In this document: in pieces, positions 18,800-28,288 of the stretch
Layout of the letters: the number at the start of each line of letters is the position of its first letter
How positions within the stretch are numbered: position 1 is the stretch's first letter
IMG/VR virus record: IMGVR_UViG_3300022226_000004
Location: 1-64,000 of that record
Reading direction: 5' to 3' (one strand)
Origin: a virus
Length of the DNA: 64,000 bases
Translations under genes and position numbers: made by a program
The notes under the pieces: model-generated
Databases searched by the model: none
The model's input: only the letters and a program-made list of their open reading frames with translations
What the model was told of the DNA's origin: nothing

Positions 18800-19692
18800 T
18801 ATCCAAATCCAAACCCGACCGCGTTAGGGTCGAAAGAATTGATGGTGTTGCCCTCGGCAAGGTCAACCTGAGGGTGTGGGTAAACTGGAGGGAACATCTG
18901 TGACAGCTGCCCTGGATCTAATCCTTGACTGCAATCCCTGTCAGCCTGAACCCTGCGATGCTCATTGCACCAATACATCAAGTCAGCAAATGCAGTGTTG
19001 GCTTCCTCCCTGAGGTCCCTGGCGTAGGAAGGATTCTTGCGATCCCTGAGAGCGACATCAGCCTTGATCGAAAGACCAACGTAATTCTCGATCGCTGAGT
19101 CATTGGGAATCGCATCATTTGCCGACCAGTTGTATCGGATCCCTTCCCAGTGAACAGCTACTACATAGCCACATGGGAATCTTGGAGCCAAGTAGACCTC
19201 ACCCCCTCGTCCTGTGGCGAAATACCGGGAAGCGCACTTGAACCTGTCATCTGGCTCGTCCTCCCCAGACGCGTAATACGGGTAGCACACTTCAGAGCCA
19301 GCAGTGTAGAGCGTTGTGTCAGGGTTCTGCCACCTGCACCCGTCTTCAGACGCCCAACAGCTAACAAACTGGTAGGTCTTATGATCGTAGAAAAACTTCT
19401 CGCAACCAGCTAGAGGCTTGAAGGCATAGACAGCGTTGATCTTCGCTCTGACCGGGGCGTGGATCAAAGACATCCCGCAATGATCAAACGCCTGGTCCTT
19501 GTAGTAGAAGTTGACCTGGAGGGACCGCCAACACTCATTGTAGGTCTGGAGTTTTGTGAGAGCGTTCTTGAAGTAAAGGTCGTGGGCGGCAGCCATGCTC
19601 TCCCCAGAACCCTCCGGAAAAATCACCGCTCTTACAGCATTCTTGAACGCTGCGTAAGTCGTGTATTCAATGGTCTGTTCTGGGCTTATCAT
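18799..19692 (-). CDS. Head-tail adaptor candidate (tail tubular protein A-like, 297 aa)
   Basis: The N-terminal region (E-Y-T-T-Y-A-A-F-K-N-A-V-R) and the C-terminal helix-rich stretch (D-S-A-I-E-N-Y-V-G-L-S-I-K-A-D-V-A-L, then R-D-R-K-N-P-S-Y-A-R-D-L-R-E-E-A-N-T-A) resemble podovirus gp11-like adaptors. A Cys-rich middle (eight Cys between residues 51 and 152) is unusual and may form a metal site or disulfides. The gene lies between capsid and nozzle genes, where the adaptor belongs. No family profile was run. Confidence 0.5.
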   Translation of the reverse strand: MISPEQTIEYTTYAAFKNAVRAVIFPEGSGESMAAAHDLYFKNALTKLQTYNECWRSLQVNFYYKDQAFDHCGMSLIHAPVRAKINAVYAFKPLAGCEKFFYDHKTYQFVSCWASEDGCRWQNPDTTLYTAGSEVCYPYYASGEDEPDDRFKCASRYFATGRGGEVYLAPRFPCGYVVAVHWEGIRYNWSANDAIPNDSAIENYVGLSIKADVALRDRKNPSYARDLREEANTAFADLMYWCNEHRRVQADRDCSQGLDPGQLSQMFPPVYPHPQVDLAEGNTINSFDPNAVGFGFG

Positions 19693-20126
19693 TATGCTTT
19701 GCCCACCTTCGGCACCACGAACTCCGTTTCAACTGCAAGAGTCTCTGGTTTCTGGGGGGCCGCTGGGCCTGTTGACGGCTGCCCGTTCCTAATATCAGTG
19801 ACCGCAACGGCGGCACCCGCGTTTGGCTGCCTTGGCTTTACGTTGCCAAGATGGGCCGGCCCCACCATTTCCCGATTTCGCAGAGCTCTTGGATCGAACG
19901 GTGTCTGAGCTTTTTTTTTCAAGAACTCCTGGTATTCAGCTTCCGTGATCTCGCTGACTCCGCCTGCTCCACGCGACATGAGCTGCATGAGCTCATTGAT
20001 AATGTAACCATTGGCCGTTGCCAGATACCCGTAATTGTCGTCAGCTGCGTCAAACTCTAAGGGAGACCCGTGTGAAAGCATCACTCGTGTCCTTGGGCAT
20101 TCCTTCTTGAAGTAACGTGTGTCCAT
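19692..20126 (-). CDS. Small virion-region hypothetical (144 aa)
   Basis: The N-terminal half contains P-R-T-R-V-M-L-S-H-G-S-P and a helical M-Q-L-M-S-R-G segment. The C-terminal third is Pro/Gln/Ala-rich and probably disordered. Residues E-F-L-K-K-K-A-Q are encoded by an uninterrupted run of nine A on the coding strand (19911-19919). It follows a capsid-side terminator and precedes the adaptor, with a one-base overlap. Function unknown; a head-completion role is possible. Confidence 0.6.
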   Translation of the reverse strand: MDTRYFKKECPRTRVMLSHGSPLEFDAADDNYGYLATANGYIINELMQLMSRGAGGVSEITEAEYQEFLKKKAQTPFDPRALRNREMVGPAHLGNVKPRQPNAGAAVAVTDIRNGQPSTGPAAPQKPETLAVETEFVVPKVGKA

Positions 20127-20164
20127 CGGACTTAAACTACGTCACTGGTTGCGGTTGTGCCATC

Positions 20165-20200
20165 AAAAAAGGCCCGGCAGAAAATCAATTCCACCGGGCC
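20165..20200 (-). terminator. Intrinsic terminator after the capsid gene
   Basis: On the leftward strand a 7-bp perfect stem (GGCCCGG at 20194-20200 read as its complement, and 20171-20177) with a 16-base loop is followed by six T (20165-20170 as A on the top strand). It lies just downstream of the capsid gene and before the next leftward genes. Partial termination here would keep capsid mRNA more abundant than tail mRNA. Confidence 0.8.
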
Positions 20201-20220
20201 GCCGCAGTCCCCAGGCCGAC

Positions 20221-21936
20221 TTAAACAGCCGTGTAGAGATCAGTGTAATCGCCGCTCTCGCCAGTGTGATCCGGAATGACATCGCTGAAGTTCTCAACGA
20301 TTAGGTTGTCCGGAGGACATTCAACGATTGCAGTCCAGGTTACGGAGTTAAGACTCACTTCCTGAGTCGGGTTCTCCATGACGCAAGCATACGCGCTATC
20401 GATCCTAGCCAAGTCCTCGAGCTTGCCGGTTCGGAAGACCTTGCGATTAGATGCGATGATGCCAGGGTAGATTCCGCCACCAAGATCCAGGATCCACAAG
20501 AAGCGTGCCGTGCTAGTCAGGCCCTCGGTTTCGGCCGCCGAGCCCATGTCATCGAAGAAGAAGTGGCAAATGATGTTCATCGTCACGCCCTTCGGAAAGA
20601 TGAGGTGGTAGCTCGTCCAGCGGAATCCAAGAACTCCGTGCATGCCGCTCTCCATCGCAATGTTGAACCGCGCCAACCCCTCATATTGGGTGTCGTAGTA
20701 GCGGATCATTGCCCGGTGAATCAAGGCTGCCGTGGTCGTATCCGTGTAGATATCGATCGAATCAGCCAACTTGCCTTGGTTCGACCGAGACCGATGGATC
20801 TGATAGAGCGCGTTGAAAAGCTCCTCAAGATTCAGCTGTTGGTTTTGCAGGTCATTGACCTGGCCGCACTCATGCAGCTGCTCGTAAACACCGACAGCGT
20901 TGGCTCTGAATCCTACACAGACAGACTCGTTCGGAATGTAGAGATCAGAACCTCCGTAGGTCTGGATCTGCTCCAATGACTTCCAGTTCGCCAAGGTTTG
21001 ATTGGCGCTGATAGCCTTGTTCCAGAAGAAGCTATTGAGCCACTCCCGCTGGAAAAGCATGCCGTATTGCTTATTGCGCTCTGCGACAGGGACATCACCG
21101 AATTGACGAAAATACTCGTTGGTCTCCATCAACTTAGCGAACCACTCTTCATAGAGGCTATCCACGCACATCGTCCACCGACTGGTCTGCACCCAGAACG
21201 GAACAGACCGGTTAGGGTTGAGGGCCGGGCGATTGTGGCAATACGATTCCCAGTCCGACACGTTATTGGTGCCGATAACCAGAATGCCGGTCGTCGGGAA
21301 TTCAACCTTGGGCGCCGGCGAATTCGAAGCCGCGTTCTCGGACACCATGGTCAACTGAGTGGTGGCACTTCCACCGAACGTGCTGTCCACAGCAGTCACG
21401 ACACGCCAAGCAGTGCGGGTAGCCGTGCCCCCGGCAGTCCGACTGAAGATGAACACCCTGGTATCCGGCACAAACCACGCATTGTCCAACGGAACACCCT
21501 GCCTGGAAAGCACTTGAACGGTGTAGGCGCCGGCAGTCCCGGAACCATCAACGACCGCCCAGTATTCGTCATTAACAATCGACTTCTGCTGCGCAAGGAT
21601 GAAGGGCTCCACTAGGCTGGGAGATCCCCGAACCCGGCGCTTCGTGACGAAACCGGAAAAGCTCCTAGCTGACGCCATCAGGAAATCGAACAGTCCGTTG
21701 ACCCGACTCCCGCATGCCTTGATCTCAAGCTGCGTAAGCAAGAGAGATTGCATGTCACGGAAATCGTTGTTCTCGTCCTGGAAAATCGAAGAGAGTTCCG
21801 AAGGCGTAGCCCCAATGACATCGCATCGAGTCACAGTTCCACATGAATCGAAGGATGTCCCAATGGCTACATCACAACGTCCATCCTCTGAAAAAATATT
21901 GCTTCCAATTGGCATCTGTTTAGGTCGCGGCGCCAC
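20221..21936 (-). CDS. Major capsid protein candidate (571 aa from GTG)
   Basis: The 571-residue product follows the scaffold-like gene and is followed by a strong terminator, the classical place of the major capsid gene. It is rich in aromatic residues and Asn, with D-I-Y-T-D-T-T-T-A-A-L-I-H-R-A-M-I-R-Y and G-M-H-G-V-L-G-F-R-W segments typical of HK97-like A-domain strands. Cys residues (C22, C32, C38 and others) are many for a capsid. The GTG at 21936 gives the longest frame; an ATG at 21915 (MPIGSNIF) is an alternative. Neither has a clear Shine-Dalgarno. The HK97 fold is inferred, not proven. Confidence 0.7.
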   Translation of the reverse strand: MAPRPKQMPIGSNIFSEDGRCDVAIGTSFDSCGTVTRCDVIGATPSELSSIFQDENNDFRDMQSLLLTQLEIKACGSRVNGLFDFLMASARSFSGFVTKRRVRGSPSLVEPFILAQQKSIVNDEYWAVVDGSGTAGAYTVQVLSRQGVPLDNAWFVPDTRVFIFSRTAGGTATRTAWRVVTAVDSTFGGSATTQLTMVSENAASNSPAPKVEFPTTGILVIGTNNVSDWESYCHNRPALNPNRSVPFWVQTSRWTMCVDSLYEEWFAKLMETNEYFRQFGDVPVAERNKQYGMLFQREWLNSFFWNKAISANQTLANWKSLEQIQTYGGSDLYIPNESVCVGFRANAVGVYEQLHECGQVNDLQNQQLNLEELFNALYQIHRSRSNQGKLADSIDIYTDTTTAALIHRAMIRYYDTQYEGLARFNIAMESGMHGVLGFRWTSYHLIFPKGVTMNIICHFFFDDMGSAAETEGLTSTARFLWILDLGGGIYPGIIASNRKVFRTGKLEDLARIDSAYACVMENPTQEVSLNSVTWTAIVECPPDNLIVENFSDVIPDHTGESGDYTDLYTAV

Positions 21937-21966
21937 CGAGCAATAGCACCAGCTTTACTAAACAGA

Positions 21967-23514
21967 CTACCTCTGGAAAAGTCGGTCGGTCAACTGAACC
22001 GACCAACTCTTTTCATTGTCTGCAGTGGCTCCAGGGGTTGAGTCTATTTTTGACCCAGACGTTGTAGATGGGGCTGGGGATTTCTTGGGTTTTTGCTGGG
22101 ATTCTGCTCCCTTCTTGGCGGCAGGCGGGGACAGAAGCGCCTCTTCGTTAATGTCCAGCCCTTGTGATTTAGCAAGCTTGACGAGCTCTTGCGCTCTAGA
22201 TTTTGCTAGTTTGCCAGCTAAGGCCACTGCTTCTTCCTGAATCGCAGCAATCATTTCCTGCTCGCCGACAGTCCAATATTGGTCGGCTGCCGCTGGGTTG
22301 CGATTCACAAGACTGGCAAACTCATCAGTCCGCATAAACTGCTTGCCGCCACGTTGGGACTTCCGTGACGCTGCGAATGCATCATTCAGTGATTTCTCAA
22401 TCTGGGCTAGCGTTTTGTGGATTTGGTCAGATGGGTTGAACCTGGTCGATCCGGAGTAAATTTCGACGGTTGCTCGGAGATGCTTGTCCATCTCTTCTGC
22501 AACCTCAGCAGCAACCCGATCCAGGATCCCGCCATTCTCCTTAGCCGCTGACCGTCCGGCCCGAGTAGTCAAGTCAGCACTGACTTTGAATCCGGAAGCA
22601 AACTCCTTGGCAGCACTCTCAATCACCATTGCCGCTTTCTTATCTGCTTCCTGTTTGACCAACTTGGCCTCTAACTCCTGCAGTCTTCGTGTGGACTCGT
22701 CGGAACCACTAGGCTTTAGCACATTGAGCTTGGCCTCGTCGTAATCATCTGGGTCATACTGCACTTCAATAGAATCCAGGAAGTCAGCATGCTCATCATC
22801 CTTCCAATCAAACCGCTTGCCAGGATTGTCTTTCTGCCACTGAGTTCGATAGTCCTTTTTGGAGGTGAGCTCCTCAAGGAACTGAGTGGGAAGACTTGAG
22901 TATTCGCTCGGCCATTTTTTGGCCATGGTTTGAAGAATAGAGTAGGTCCGCTCAGCCTTCCTGTTGCCTTGGATAACCTCTGGAATCTCAGAGAGTTTTG
23001 ACTCTTGCTTGAGCGTGTCCTTTGGTGTGGAAACCGCACGAGTCGCAGCTTCGGTGGCAATCCTGGTGATATCGCTTAGAGATACAGGCGGGGTTTCTTC
23101 TTCCTCCTCGGCGGCAGCAGACTTCGCATCATCCTCTTCAGCCTCAGCGTCATCGGCCTTGATCTCCTCCTCTTCTTCTGGCTCTTCCTTGGTGTCGGGC
23201 TCGTCCTTGGGAGGTTTCCGGCCGAACAGTCTGGCTTTTAGCGCCTCAGCGGCTTTCTTGCGACCCTCATCGTCTGGCCTTCCCTCCTCTTGATTTGGCT
23301 TTCCCTGGTGAACATACTCCGTGCGGGTAGCTCCATGCGTGTCTTTGGTATCATCCCCAAGTTTCTCAACCTGAATCTGCGGCTTGTCTTCCCTGGGTTT
23401 AGGCGATGCCTCTCCCTTCCTTAGGAGATGGCTTCCTAGCATGTCTCGCAATGACGGGGCGCTTGCGGTGGGTGAGGCTGTTTCTTCGGTCTGGGTTCCT
23501 GCGTCTTTTGGCAT
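21967..23514 (-). CDS. Capsid scaffolding/assembly protein (515 aa)
   Basis: The N-terminal third (residues 1-150) is charged and acidic (E-E-P-E-E-E-E-E, A-E-A-E-E-D-D) and likely disordered. The middle is long coiled-coil helix (L-Q-E-L-E-A-K-L-V-K-Q-E-A) and the C terminus is helical and Lys/Ala-rich. This charge-and-coil profile, next to the capsid and portal genes, is the mark of scaffolding proteins, which guide prohead assembly and then leave. No protease domain was seen, so the scaffold may exit intact. Confidence 0.75.
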   Translation of the reverse strand: MPKDAGTQTEETASPTASAPSLRDMLGSHLLRKGEASPKPREDKPQIQVEKLGDDTKDTHGATRTEYVHQGKPNQEEGRPDDEGRKKAAEALKARLFGRKPPKDEPDTKEEPEEEEEIKADDAEAEEDDAKSAAAEEEEETPPVSLSDITRIATEAATRAVSTPKDTLKQESKLSEIPEVIQGNRKAERTYSILQTMAKKWPSEYSSLPTQFLEELTSKKDYRTQWQKDNPGKRFDWKDDEHADFLDSIEVQYDPDDYDEAKLNVLKPSGSDESTRRLQELEAKLVKQEADKKAAMVIESAAKEFASGFKVSADLTTRAGRSAAKENGGILDRVAAEVAEEMDKHLRATVEIYSGSTRFNPSDQIHKTLAQIEKSLNDAFAASRKSQRGGKQFMRTDEFASLVNRNPAAADQYWTVGEQEMIAAIQEEAVALAGKLAKSRAQELVKLAKSQGLDINEEALLSPPAAKKGAESQQKPKKSPAPSTTSGSKIDSTPGATADNEKSWSVQLTDRLFQR

Positions 23515-23520
23515 AGCTTA

Positions 23521-23817
23521 CTAGTCCTGATTTTGATCAGATCCTAGGACATCGCTGCGCATCTGCAACAATAATATTTCCGCCTTCCGGTAGTTCGCTG
23601 CCTTTCTGGCAACTAATTTAATGTCTTCGATCTGCATGGGATCAGTGGCACCTTCAAGCGAAGCTTCAATCAAAAGGTTCGCGGCCTCGATGCCTGTCTC
23701 ATCTGACAGGCTTGAAAAAGCCTGACACAAAAGGTCAAACGCTTCCGAGCGAAACAACTTCTCGAGCTTTGCCCGGTCCTGACTGCTGAACTCGTCCCAA
23801 ACTGTTTTCACTGGCAC
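23521..23817 (-). CDS. Small hypothetical in head cluster (98 aa)
   Basis: A helical, acidic 98-residue protein (K-L-E-K-L-F-R-S-E-A-F-D-L-L-C-Q-A-F). The first 28 codons overlap the 3' end of the portal gene by 83 bases in another frame, so it is probably coupled to portal translation. Its stop is six bases before the scaffold start. Function unknown. Confidence 0.6.
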   Translation of the reverse strand: MPVKTVWDEFSSQDRAKLEKLFRSEAFDLLCQAFSSLSDETGIEAANLLIEASLEGATDPMQIEDIKLVARKAANYRKAEILLLQMRSDVLGSDQNQD

Positions 23818-26113
23818 TCCTTACTATTTGTTCAAGCTTCTGGGAAATCTCCACCAATGCGCTCTGAATGACAGGAACAGTCTCAAGCATCTCCTGCTGC
23901 CCTGCAACAGCCTCGGCCACTGGAGCAACGGTCTGTTCGACAATCGCCTGAGCATCGCCGGCCGCAGCAGCCCGGACTTCCTCGGCCAACTGGGCTAACT
24001 GTTGACGGAACTCATCTCCGCCCTGTCCCTGTTCGACTTGCTCCAGTTGCCTGGTTCGCTCAAGATTGGCTACCCTGAGCGTGAAATCTCTCGGCAGCCC
24101 AGCGATACGAATAATCTGATTGGTCAGAGCAATCGCTTGTTCTGCGCCTATCGCTGTTGCGGTAATTGGATTCGACAACAGTTGGATCAAAATCTGACTC
24201 ATCGAAACGGCAACTTCGGCGTTTGAGGTCCTGTCATCAGCATCCCTCGAACTGGCAAACCCCTCGAGAAGAAGAGCTTCCTTGGGACCCTCGATCTCCG
24301 CATTCTCCCCTTCGTTTGCTGCCGCCCTAGAAACAGTGAACCCAACCTCCTCTAATGCTTCGGCAGTCACTGGATGAACCGTCGCAATCTGCGAATACAC
24401 CGTGTCCTGCCCATACGCCATCAACCCGTCATAAAGCTGCTTCTTCCAAGCCGCAATCCCGTCATCAATGAACCCACCGGTTAAGGCGATTCGGTTGGTC
24501 ACATTGTTGCCGATCACCCTGACCTCTTCAGCTGTCTGCTCATGCGCAGCAACGGCCCCAACCTCCTGGGCTGAGAACACGAGCACTCGCTCCACCATGT
24601 CGAGCAGTGTCCGGAAAGCCCCGAGCAGCTCGACGGTGTTGAATAATGGAAACTTGACAGTGTGAAATGCCTCTCGAATGTCCTGCTGTGACATTCTTAC
24701 CTTCCGTCCGGAAAACGGGATGAAAGGGATGGAACGATACCACTTCTCCCCAAGATTCTGGAGTTCTTCGATGTGTTGCTGGGCTACCAGATCCGAATTT
24801 ACGAACACTGCTTGCGCCAAATTCTTCTTTGCGCTCAGGATTTGCTGCGACAACAAGTTGCTCATGTGATCCTGAAACGGTAGCAACTCAAGGCTCAGGC
24901 TGGCTGGATTCTTCCGCTCTTCGTGGGCGTCATACCCCATGTAAACCGCAGGAGTGTATAGAATCGGAGCCACGTAAAGAGGCGTGTCGTCATTCGCCAA
25001 AACAAACCGCATCCAAATCGGGGCATCGTAATCCCCTAGGCCCCATTGCTTCGGCGTTAGGCGCATGAAGTGATCAGTCAAGACCACTCCCTGATCCCTG
25101 TCCTCTGTCGAAAAGAAGCCCACCCGAGACTCCCTGTCGTTTTCCCCTGCGCCAGACCTGGCGACTAATCCGTTATCATCACAGGATGGAAGGTTGATTG
25201 TGCATGGGCAGATCTGGCGCCTAAGAATGTCCCCCTTGGGAAGGATGCTTCCCGTGTTCTTCGATACTGAATCCTTGTTGAAGAAGGTCTCACTGTCCTC
25301 GATCTCCGAGAACCTAACGACCCGCCAATACCCAAGAAACTCAACCCCGGTATTGGTGTTGATCGTTCCCAGACGATACCGATCGTCGTAGAAAGTTCTG
25401 CTGGGGTGCGGGATATTGTAGCGCAAGCCCTCCTTGATAATCCTGTCTTCAATCGAGTCGTCTTCACCAATCTCCTTGGCAATCTCGGTGAACCAGTCTT
25501 CTGCGGGGAACGCCAGCATGGTCCCGTAATGCAGAGCATGAAAGATCATCTGCCTGAGCGTCGCACGATAGCCCAGCTGGTCAGACATGAAACGAATCCT
25601 GTCGGTAATAATCTCAGTCCTGATTCTGTCCTGCCTGGTGCTCTTTGCGGGCTCATACTTCAGCAATGGGTGAAGGTCGCGATCAGCGAACAGCTTGCTC
25701 CATCTGATGTTCAGGTAGGCTCGGACAAGCGGGATTATGATCTCGTTAAAGGTGGGCAAGTCTAGCTCCTTCTCAGACTTCTCCTCGGTGACACGTGACG
25801 CCAATGCGTTGGTCATGGGTCGGTCATTCAGGATCTCGAGCGCCTCCTTTGACTTGCCGGCCTTCAAGCTACGTAAGGCCCCATGCATAAGAGTGGGGGT
25901 TATCTGGCGAAACGGCGCATCGTAAGCCATATCGATAGCCCACCATGTCCTCCACTGACTCAGGTTGCTGTCCCTGCCGTCTCGACTCCTTGAGCAAAGA
26001 AGATTGAGCAATGTCTTGAGCTTCCCCTGAAGCACCTTGCCCTCAGGAGTGAACTTGGGTCTCAGCTGCTCTGGCGTTAAACCGAACCTCTCTAGTTGAT
26101 CAAATTTTATCAT
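23735..26113 (-). CDS. Portal (head-tail connector) protein (792 aa)
   Basis: The N-terminal helical wing contains repeated W/R-rich segments, and the middle has R-I-R-F-M-S-D-Q-L-G-Y-R-A-T-L and Y-N-I-P-H-P-S-R-T-F-Y-D-D-R-Y-R-L-G-T, typical of podovirus portals of about 700-800 residues. A helix-rich clip/crown half and a Gln/Ala/Glu-rich C terminus (Q-Q-L-A-Q-L-A-E-E-V-R-A-A) follow. It would form the dodecameric DNA channel and dock terminase and adaptor. The start overlaps the upstream gene's stop by four bases (ATGA). Confidence 0.8.
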   Translation of the reverse strand: MIKFDQLERFGLTPEQLRPKFTPEGKVLQGKLKTLLNLLCSRSRDGRDSNLSQWRTWWAIDMAYDAPFRQITPTLMHGALRSLKAGKSKEALEILNDRPMTNALASRVTEEKSEKELDLPTFNEIIIPLVRAYLNIRWSKLFADRDLHPLLKYEPAKSTRQDRIRTEIITDRIRFMSDQLGYRATLRQMIFHALHYGTMLAFPAEDWFTEIAKEIGEDDSIEDRIIKEGLRYNIPHPSRTFYDDRYRLGTINTNTGVEFLGYWRVVRFSEIEDSETFFNKDSVSKNTGSILPKGDILRRQICPCTINLPSCDDNGLVARSGAGENDRESRVGFFSTEDRDQGVVLTDHFMRLTPKQWGLGDYDAPIWMRFVLANDDTPLYVAPILYTPAVYMGYDAHEERKNPASLSLELLPFQDHMSNLLSQQILSAKKNLAQAVFVNSDLVAQQHIEELQNLGEKWYRSIPFIPFSGRKVRMSQQDIREAFHTVKFPLFNTVELLGAFRTLLDMVERVLVFSAQEVGAVAAHEQTAEEVRVIGNNVTNRIALTGGFIDDGIAAWKKQLYDGLMAYGQDTVYSQIATVHPVTAEALEEVGFTVSRAAANEGENAEIEGPKEALLLEGFASSRDADDRTSNAEVAVSMSQILIQLLSNPITATAIGAEQAIALTNQIIRIAGLPRDFTLRVANLERTRQLEQVEQGQGGDEFRQQLAQLAEEVRAAAAGDAQAIVEQTVAPVAEAVAGQQEMLETVPVIQSALVEISQKLEQIVRSASENSLGRVQQSGPGKAREVVSLGSV

Positions 26114-26406
26114 CCTATCCGTGGGGTTTTCTCCAGGATTCGCATCCGCATCCGCATAGCCTTCGCCTCAATTGGGGCAGACCCCGTAACTGTTGCAATG
26201 ATTCTGGTGGTAACTCTCAACCTCAATGGCACACCATCCCATGTAACTTCCGCCACCGAATTCCTGTCAATGACATGCTGAACAGACCTCTCGCTGCACC
26301 GATGGAGCCTTAGATTCTTAGCCATCAACGCCAGATTTACTGTCCCGTTTTCGTTTTGCGACGCTGCTATTTCAACTGATGCTCTTGTGTCAGGTTTGCG
26401 ACCCAT
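26110..26406 (-). CDS. Small hypothetical upstream of portal (98 aa)
   Basis: Starting from ATG 26406 the product is 98 residues, very basic (M-R-M-R-M-R at the end) with an S-V-E-I-A-A-S-Q-N-E-N beta pattern near the start. It overlaps the portal start by ATGA, so it is translated with portal. The longer frame to 26589 would run into the terminase coding region and is unlikely. The start lies only 51 bases from the divergent terminase ATG, so both promoters share that gap. Role unknown. Confidence 0.55.
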   Translation of the reverse strand: MGRKPDTRASVEIAASQNENGTVNLALMAKNLRLHRCSERSVQHVIDRNSVAEVTWDGVPLRLRVTTRIIATVTGSAPIEAKAMRMRMRILEKTPRIG

Positions 26407-26457
26407 CCTGTTCAATATCCCCTTGAGTCCAACCAATGGCAAGGGGATAATGATTTC

Positions 26458-27993
26458 ATGCCAGTTGACGCGAACGGTAGGTGGTATCCAGATATTTGTG
26501 GAAAGCAACTCGAAGTCTTCAACGCCAGGAAGCGCTACACTCTTGTTGACGGTCCAAAGAAAAGCGGGAAATCCATTGCCAATCTTCATCGCTTAGCGCG
26601 GCACTTGTGGGAGGTGCCCAGTAGAGTTGGAGTTTTCACTAAGACACTCCGCAATGCCAAGTCGGGAGGAGTCTGGAATGACTTGATCGATATTATCCTT
26701 CCGGAATGGTTCGATTCCGGGATCGGCATCCGGTTCACAACCAGAAAATCTGACGGAACCTACGGCCCAAAGCAGGATGCCAACACCAGAATGCAATACT
26801 TCAAAGTCAGAAACTCTCATGGAACACAATCTGAGGTTCAGCTCCACTCCATTGACAACGAGAGGGAAGTCGAATCCATTGCCAAAGGCACAAGGTTCTC
26901 GATGTTCTACTTTGCCGAGCTCTCAAATTTCAAGAACAGGCTAGTATTCGATATTACTAGCGATCAGCTCCGCATGCCATCAATTGCATTCGAAGATCAC
27001 ATGTGGCTTGCCGACACAAACCCTTCTGACGACGGGCCGGATAGTTGGATCTACAAGCTCTGGTATTCATTCTTGGAAATGGAGGACTGCCCCCAGCCAA
27101 ACCTTCAGCGCCACCTCCAACGAATCCAGATAATGATTGAGGACAATCCCTATCTGAGCGAAGAAGAAGTCAATGACCTCAAGGAGCGCTTTGTCTACGA
27201 CCCTGATCTTTACGCCCGATATATCGAGGGCAAATGGGTTCACGCAGTGAAGGACGCCTTGTTCGAAACCCAATTCAAGCCAGCCGTCCACGTCCTGGGT
27301 AACACAGACGCTCTAGATGAGGATCAATGGGAAATCCTACTGCCGTCAGATAACTGCTCCCAACTTCTTTCAGGATGGGATCTTGGAGACCGCTATCATT
27401 CAGCACACATCGTTGAAAAAGTTTCGACAGCTAATGGGCAGACATTCCTTGTCCTTGACGAATGCTGCAAGCTCAACCCGGAGGAGCAAGTCTCAATCAA
27501 GGACTTCACGGAAGAATTCCTGGAGCTTTACGAGTTCTGGATGAAGCGGGCAATCAATGGGCGAGTAGGCCCGGACGGAAAACCAATACTCGAGATCCCG
27601 TGGGTTCACTGGGCTGATTCGCAAGCCTTGAATTCCTACCGCAGTGGAGCAGACAACTACGATGCAAACCTGGTCTACAGCTATTCAGATGCCCGAATCG
27701 CATTCAATGCTGCCCCTAAATTTCCTGGGTCAGTCCAAACCAGAATCCGTTTAGTCAAGACACTGTTGTTTGAGGGGAGGTTGCTGATCTCGGCTAAATG
27801 CCAATCTACAATCCAGATGTTCAAATCACTGAAGGCGGGAAGTGGCGCTAAGCCAATCGCTCCATCAAAACACAGGCATCCTTTTGATTCGTTGTCCTAT
27901 CTCCTTGCCTCAGAAGAGCCATGGGGCCTCCTCGAGGATCTGGATAAAACCGGGAACGACGAAAAAGAGCCGGCCATTGTGATGATACAATGA
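26458..27993 (+). CDS. terL: Terminase large subunit (511 aa)
   Basis: ATPase: Walker A G-P-K-K-S-G-K-S at residues 32-39; Walker B with hydrophobic F-S-M-F-Y-F-A-E at about 147-154 (catalytic E154). Nuclease domain: G-W-D-L-G-D with D308, W-A-D-S-Q with D387, and H-P-F-D-S-L-S-Y near the end for the third acidic site, an RNase H-like fold. It pumps DNA into the prohead through the portal. It is one of few late genes on the rightward strand, divergent from the portal cluster, and ends in a stem-loop. AAGGGG 11 bases before the ATG is its likely Shine-Dalgarno. Confidence 0.95.
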   Translation: MPVDANGRWYPDICGKQLEVFNARKRYTLVDGPKKSGKSIANLHRLARHLWEVPSRVGVFTKTLRNAKSGGVWNDLIDIILPEWFDSGIGIRFTTRKSDGTYGPKQDANTRMQYFKVRNSHGTQSEVQLHSIDNEREVESIAKGTRFSMFYFAELSNFKNRLVFDITSDQLRMPSIAFEDHMWLADTNPSDDGPDSWIYKLWYSFLEMEDCPQPNLQRHLQRIQIMIEDNPYLSEEEVNDLKERFVYDPDLYARYIEGKWVHAVKDALFETQFKPAVHVLGNTDALDEDQWEILLPSDNCSQLLSGWDLGDRYHSAHIVEKVSTANGQTFLVLDECCKLNPEEQVSIKDFTEEFLELYEFWMKRAINGRVGPDGKPILEIPWVHWADSQALNSYRSGADNYDANLVYSYSDARIAFNAAPKFPGSVQTRIRLVKTLLFEGRLLISAKCQSTIQMFKSLKAGSGAKPIAPSKHRHPFDSLSYLLASEEPWGLLEDLDKTGNDEKEPAIVMIQ

Positions 27994-27998
27994 CCGGC
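27969..27998. terminator. Stem-loop at end of terminase (bidirectional terminator candidate)
   Basis: An 11-bp stem with a single C/A mismatch and a six-base loop (GATGAT, 27981-27986) spans the terminase stop codon. It sits between convergent genes (terL and the leftward lysis block). A-rich sequence on its left would be a U-rich tail for leftward transcripts. Probably terminates transcription from at least one side. Confidence 0.6.
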
Positions 27999-28033
27999 CA
28001 CTTACACACCCTCACGCCAACCTCCGCTGGCGC

Positions 28034-28288
28034 TCATGACTTCCCGCTCGGTAGGTTGCCATCGGCCGGATTTGGCCATGGCGTATAATGCTTTCCGTTC
28101 TCCTGTGACTTGTCCATGTTCCGGGATTGAACATACATCGCAAGCACAGCCAAGACCAGGGTGGAGAATGTCTCTGGCTCGAGCTTCTCTTCCTTGGTCA
28201 GATCCCAGGAACTAACCACAACAGACAACGCAATCAAAAACCGCGTTGTCTTCGCAAGCCTTGCCACATCCTGGAACGCCTTGATCAT
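28034..28288 (-). CDS. Holin-like membrane protein (84 aa)
   Basis: The 84-residue protein has two hydrophobic segments: R-F-L-I-A-L-S-V-V-V-S-S (about 16-27) and F-S-T-L-V-L-A-V-L-A-M-Y-V (about 41-53). A polar C-terminal tail follows. This is a class II holin-like layout, and the neighbours (short helical protein, lipobox protein) make a lysis cassette plausible. No endolysin was recognised beside it. Could also be an unrelated membrane protein. Confidence 0.5.
   Translation of the reverse strand: MIKAFQDVARLAKTTRFLIALSVVVSSWDLTKEEKLEPETFSTLVLAVLAMYVQSRNMDKSQENGKHYTPWPNPADGNLPSGKS

Noticed and set aside
26407-26589. N-terminal extension of the gene before portal
   Set aside because: It would run into the terminase coding region; ATG 26406 is enough and leaves a normal divergent gap.
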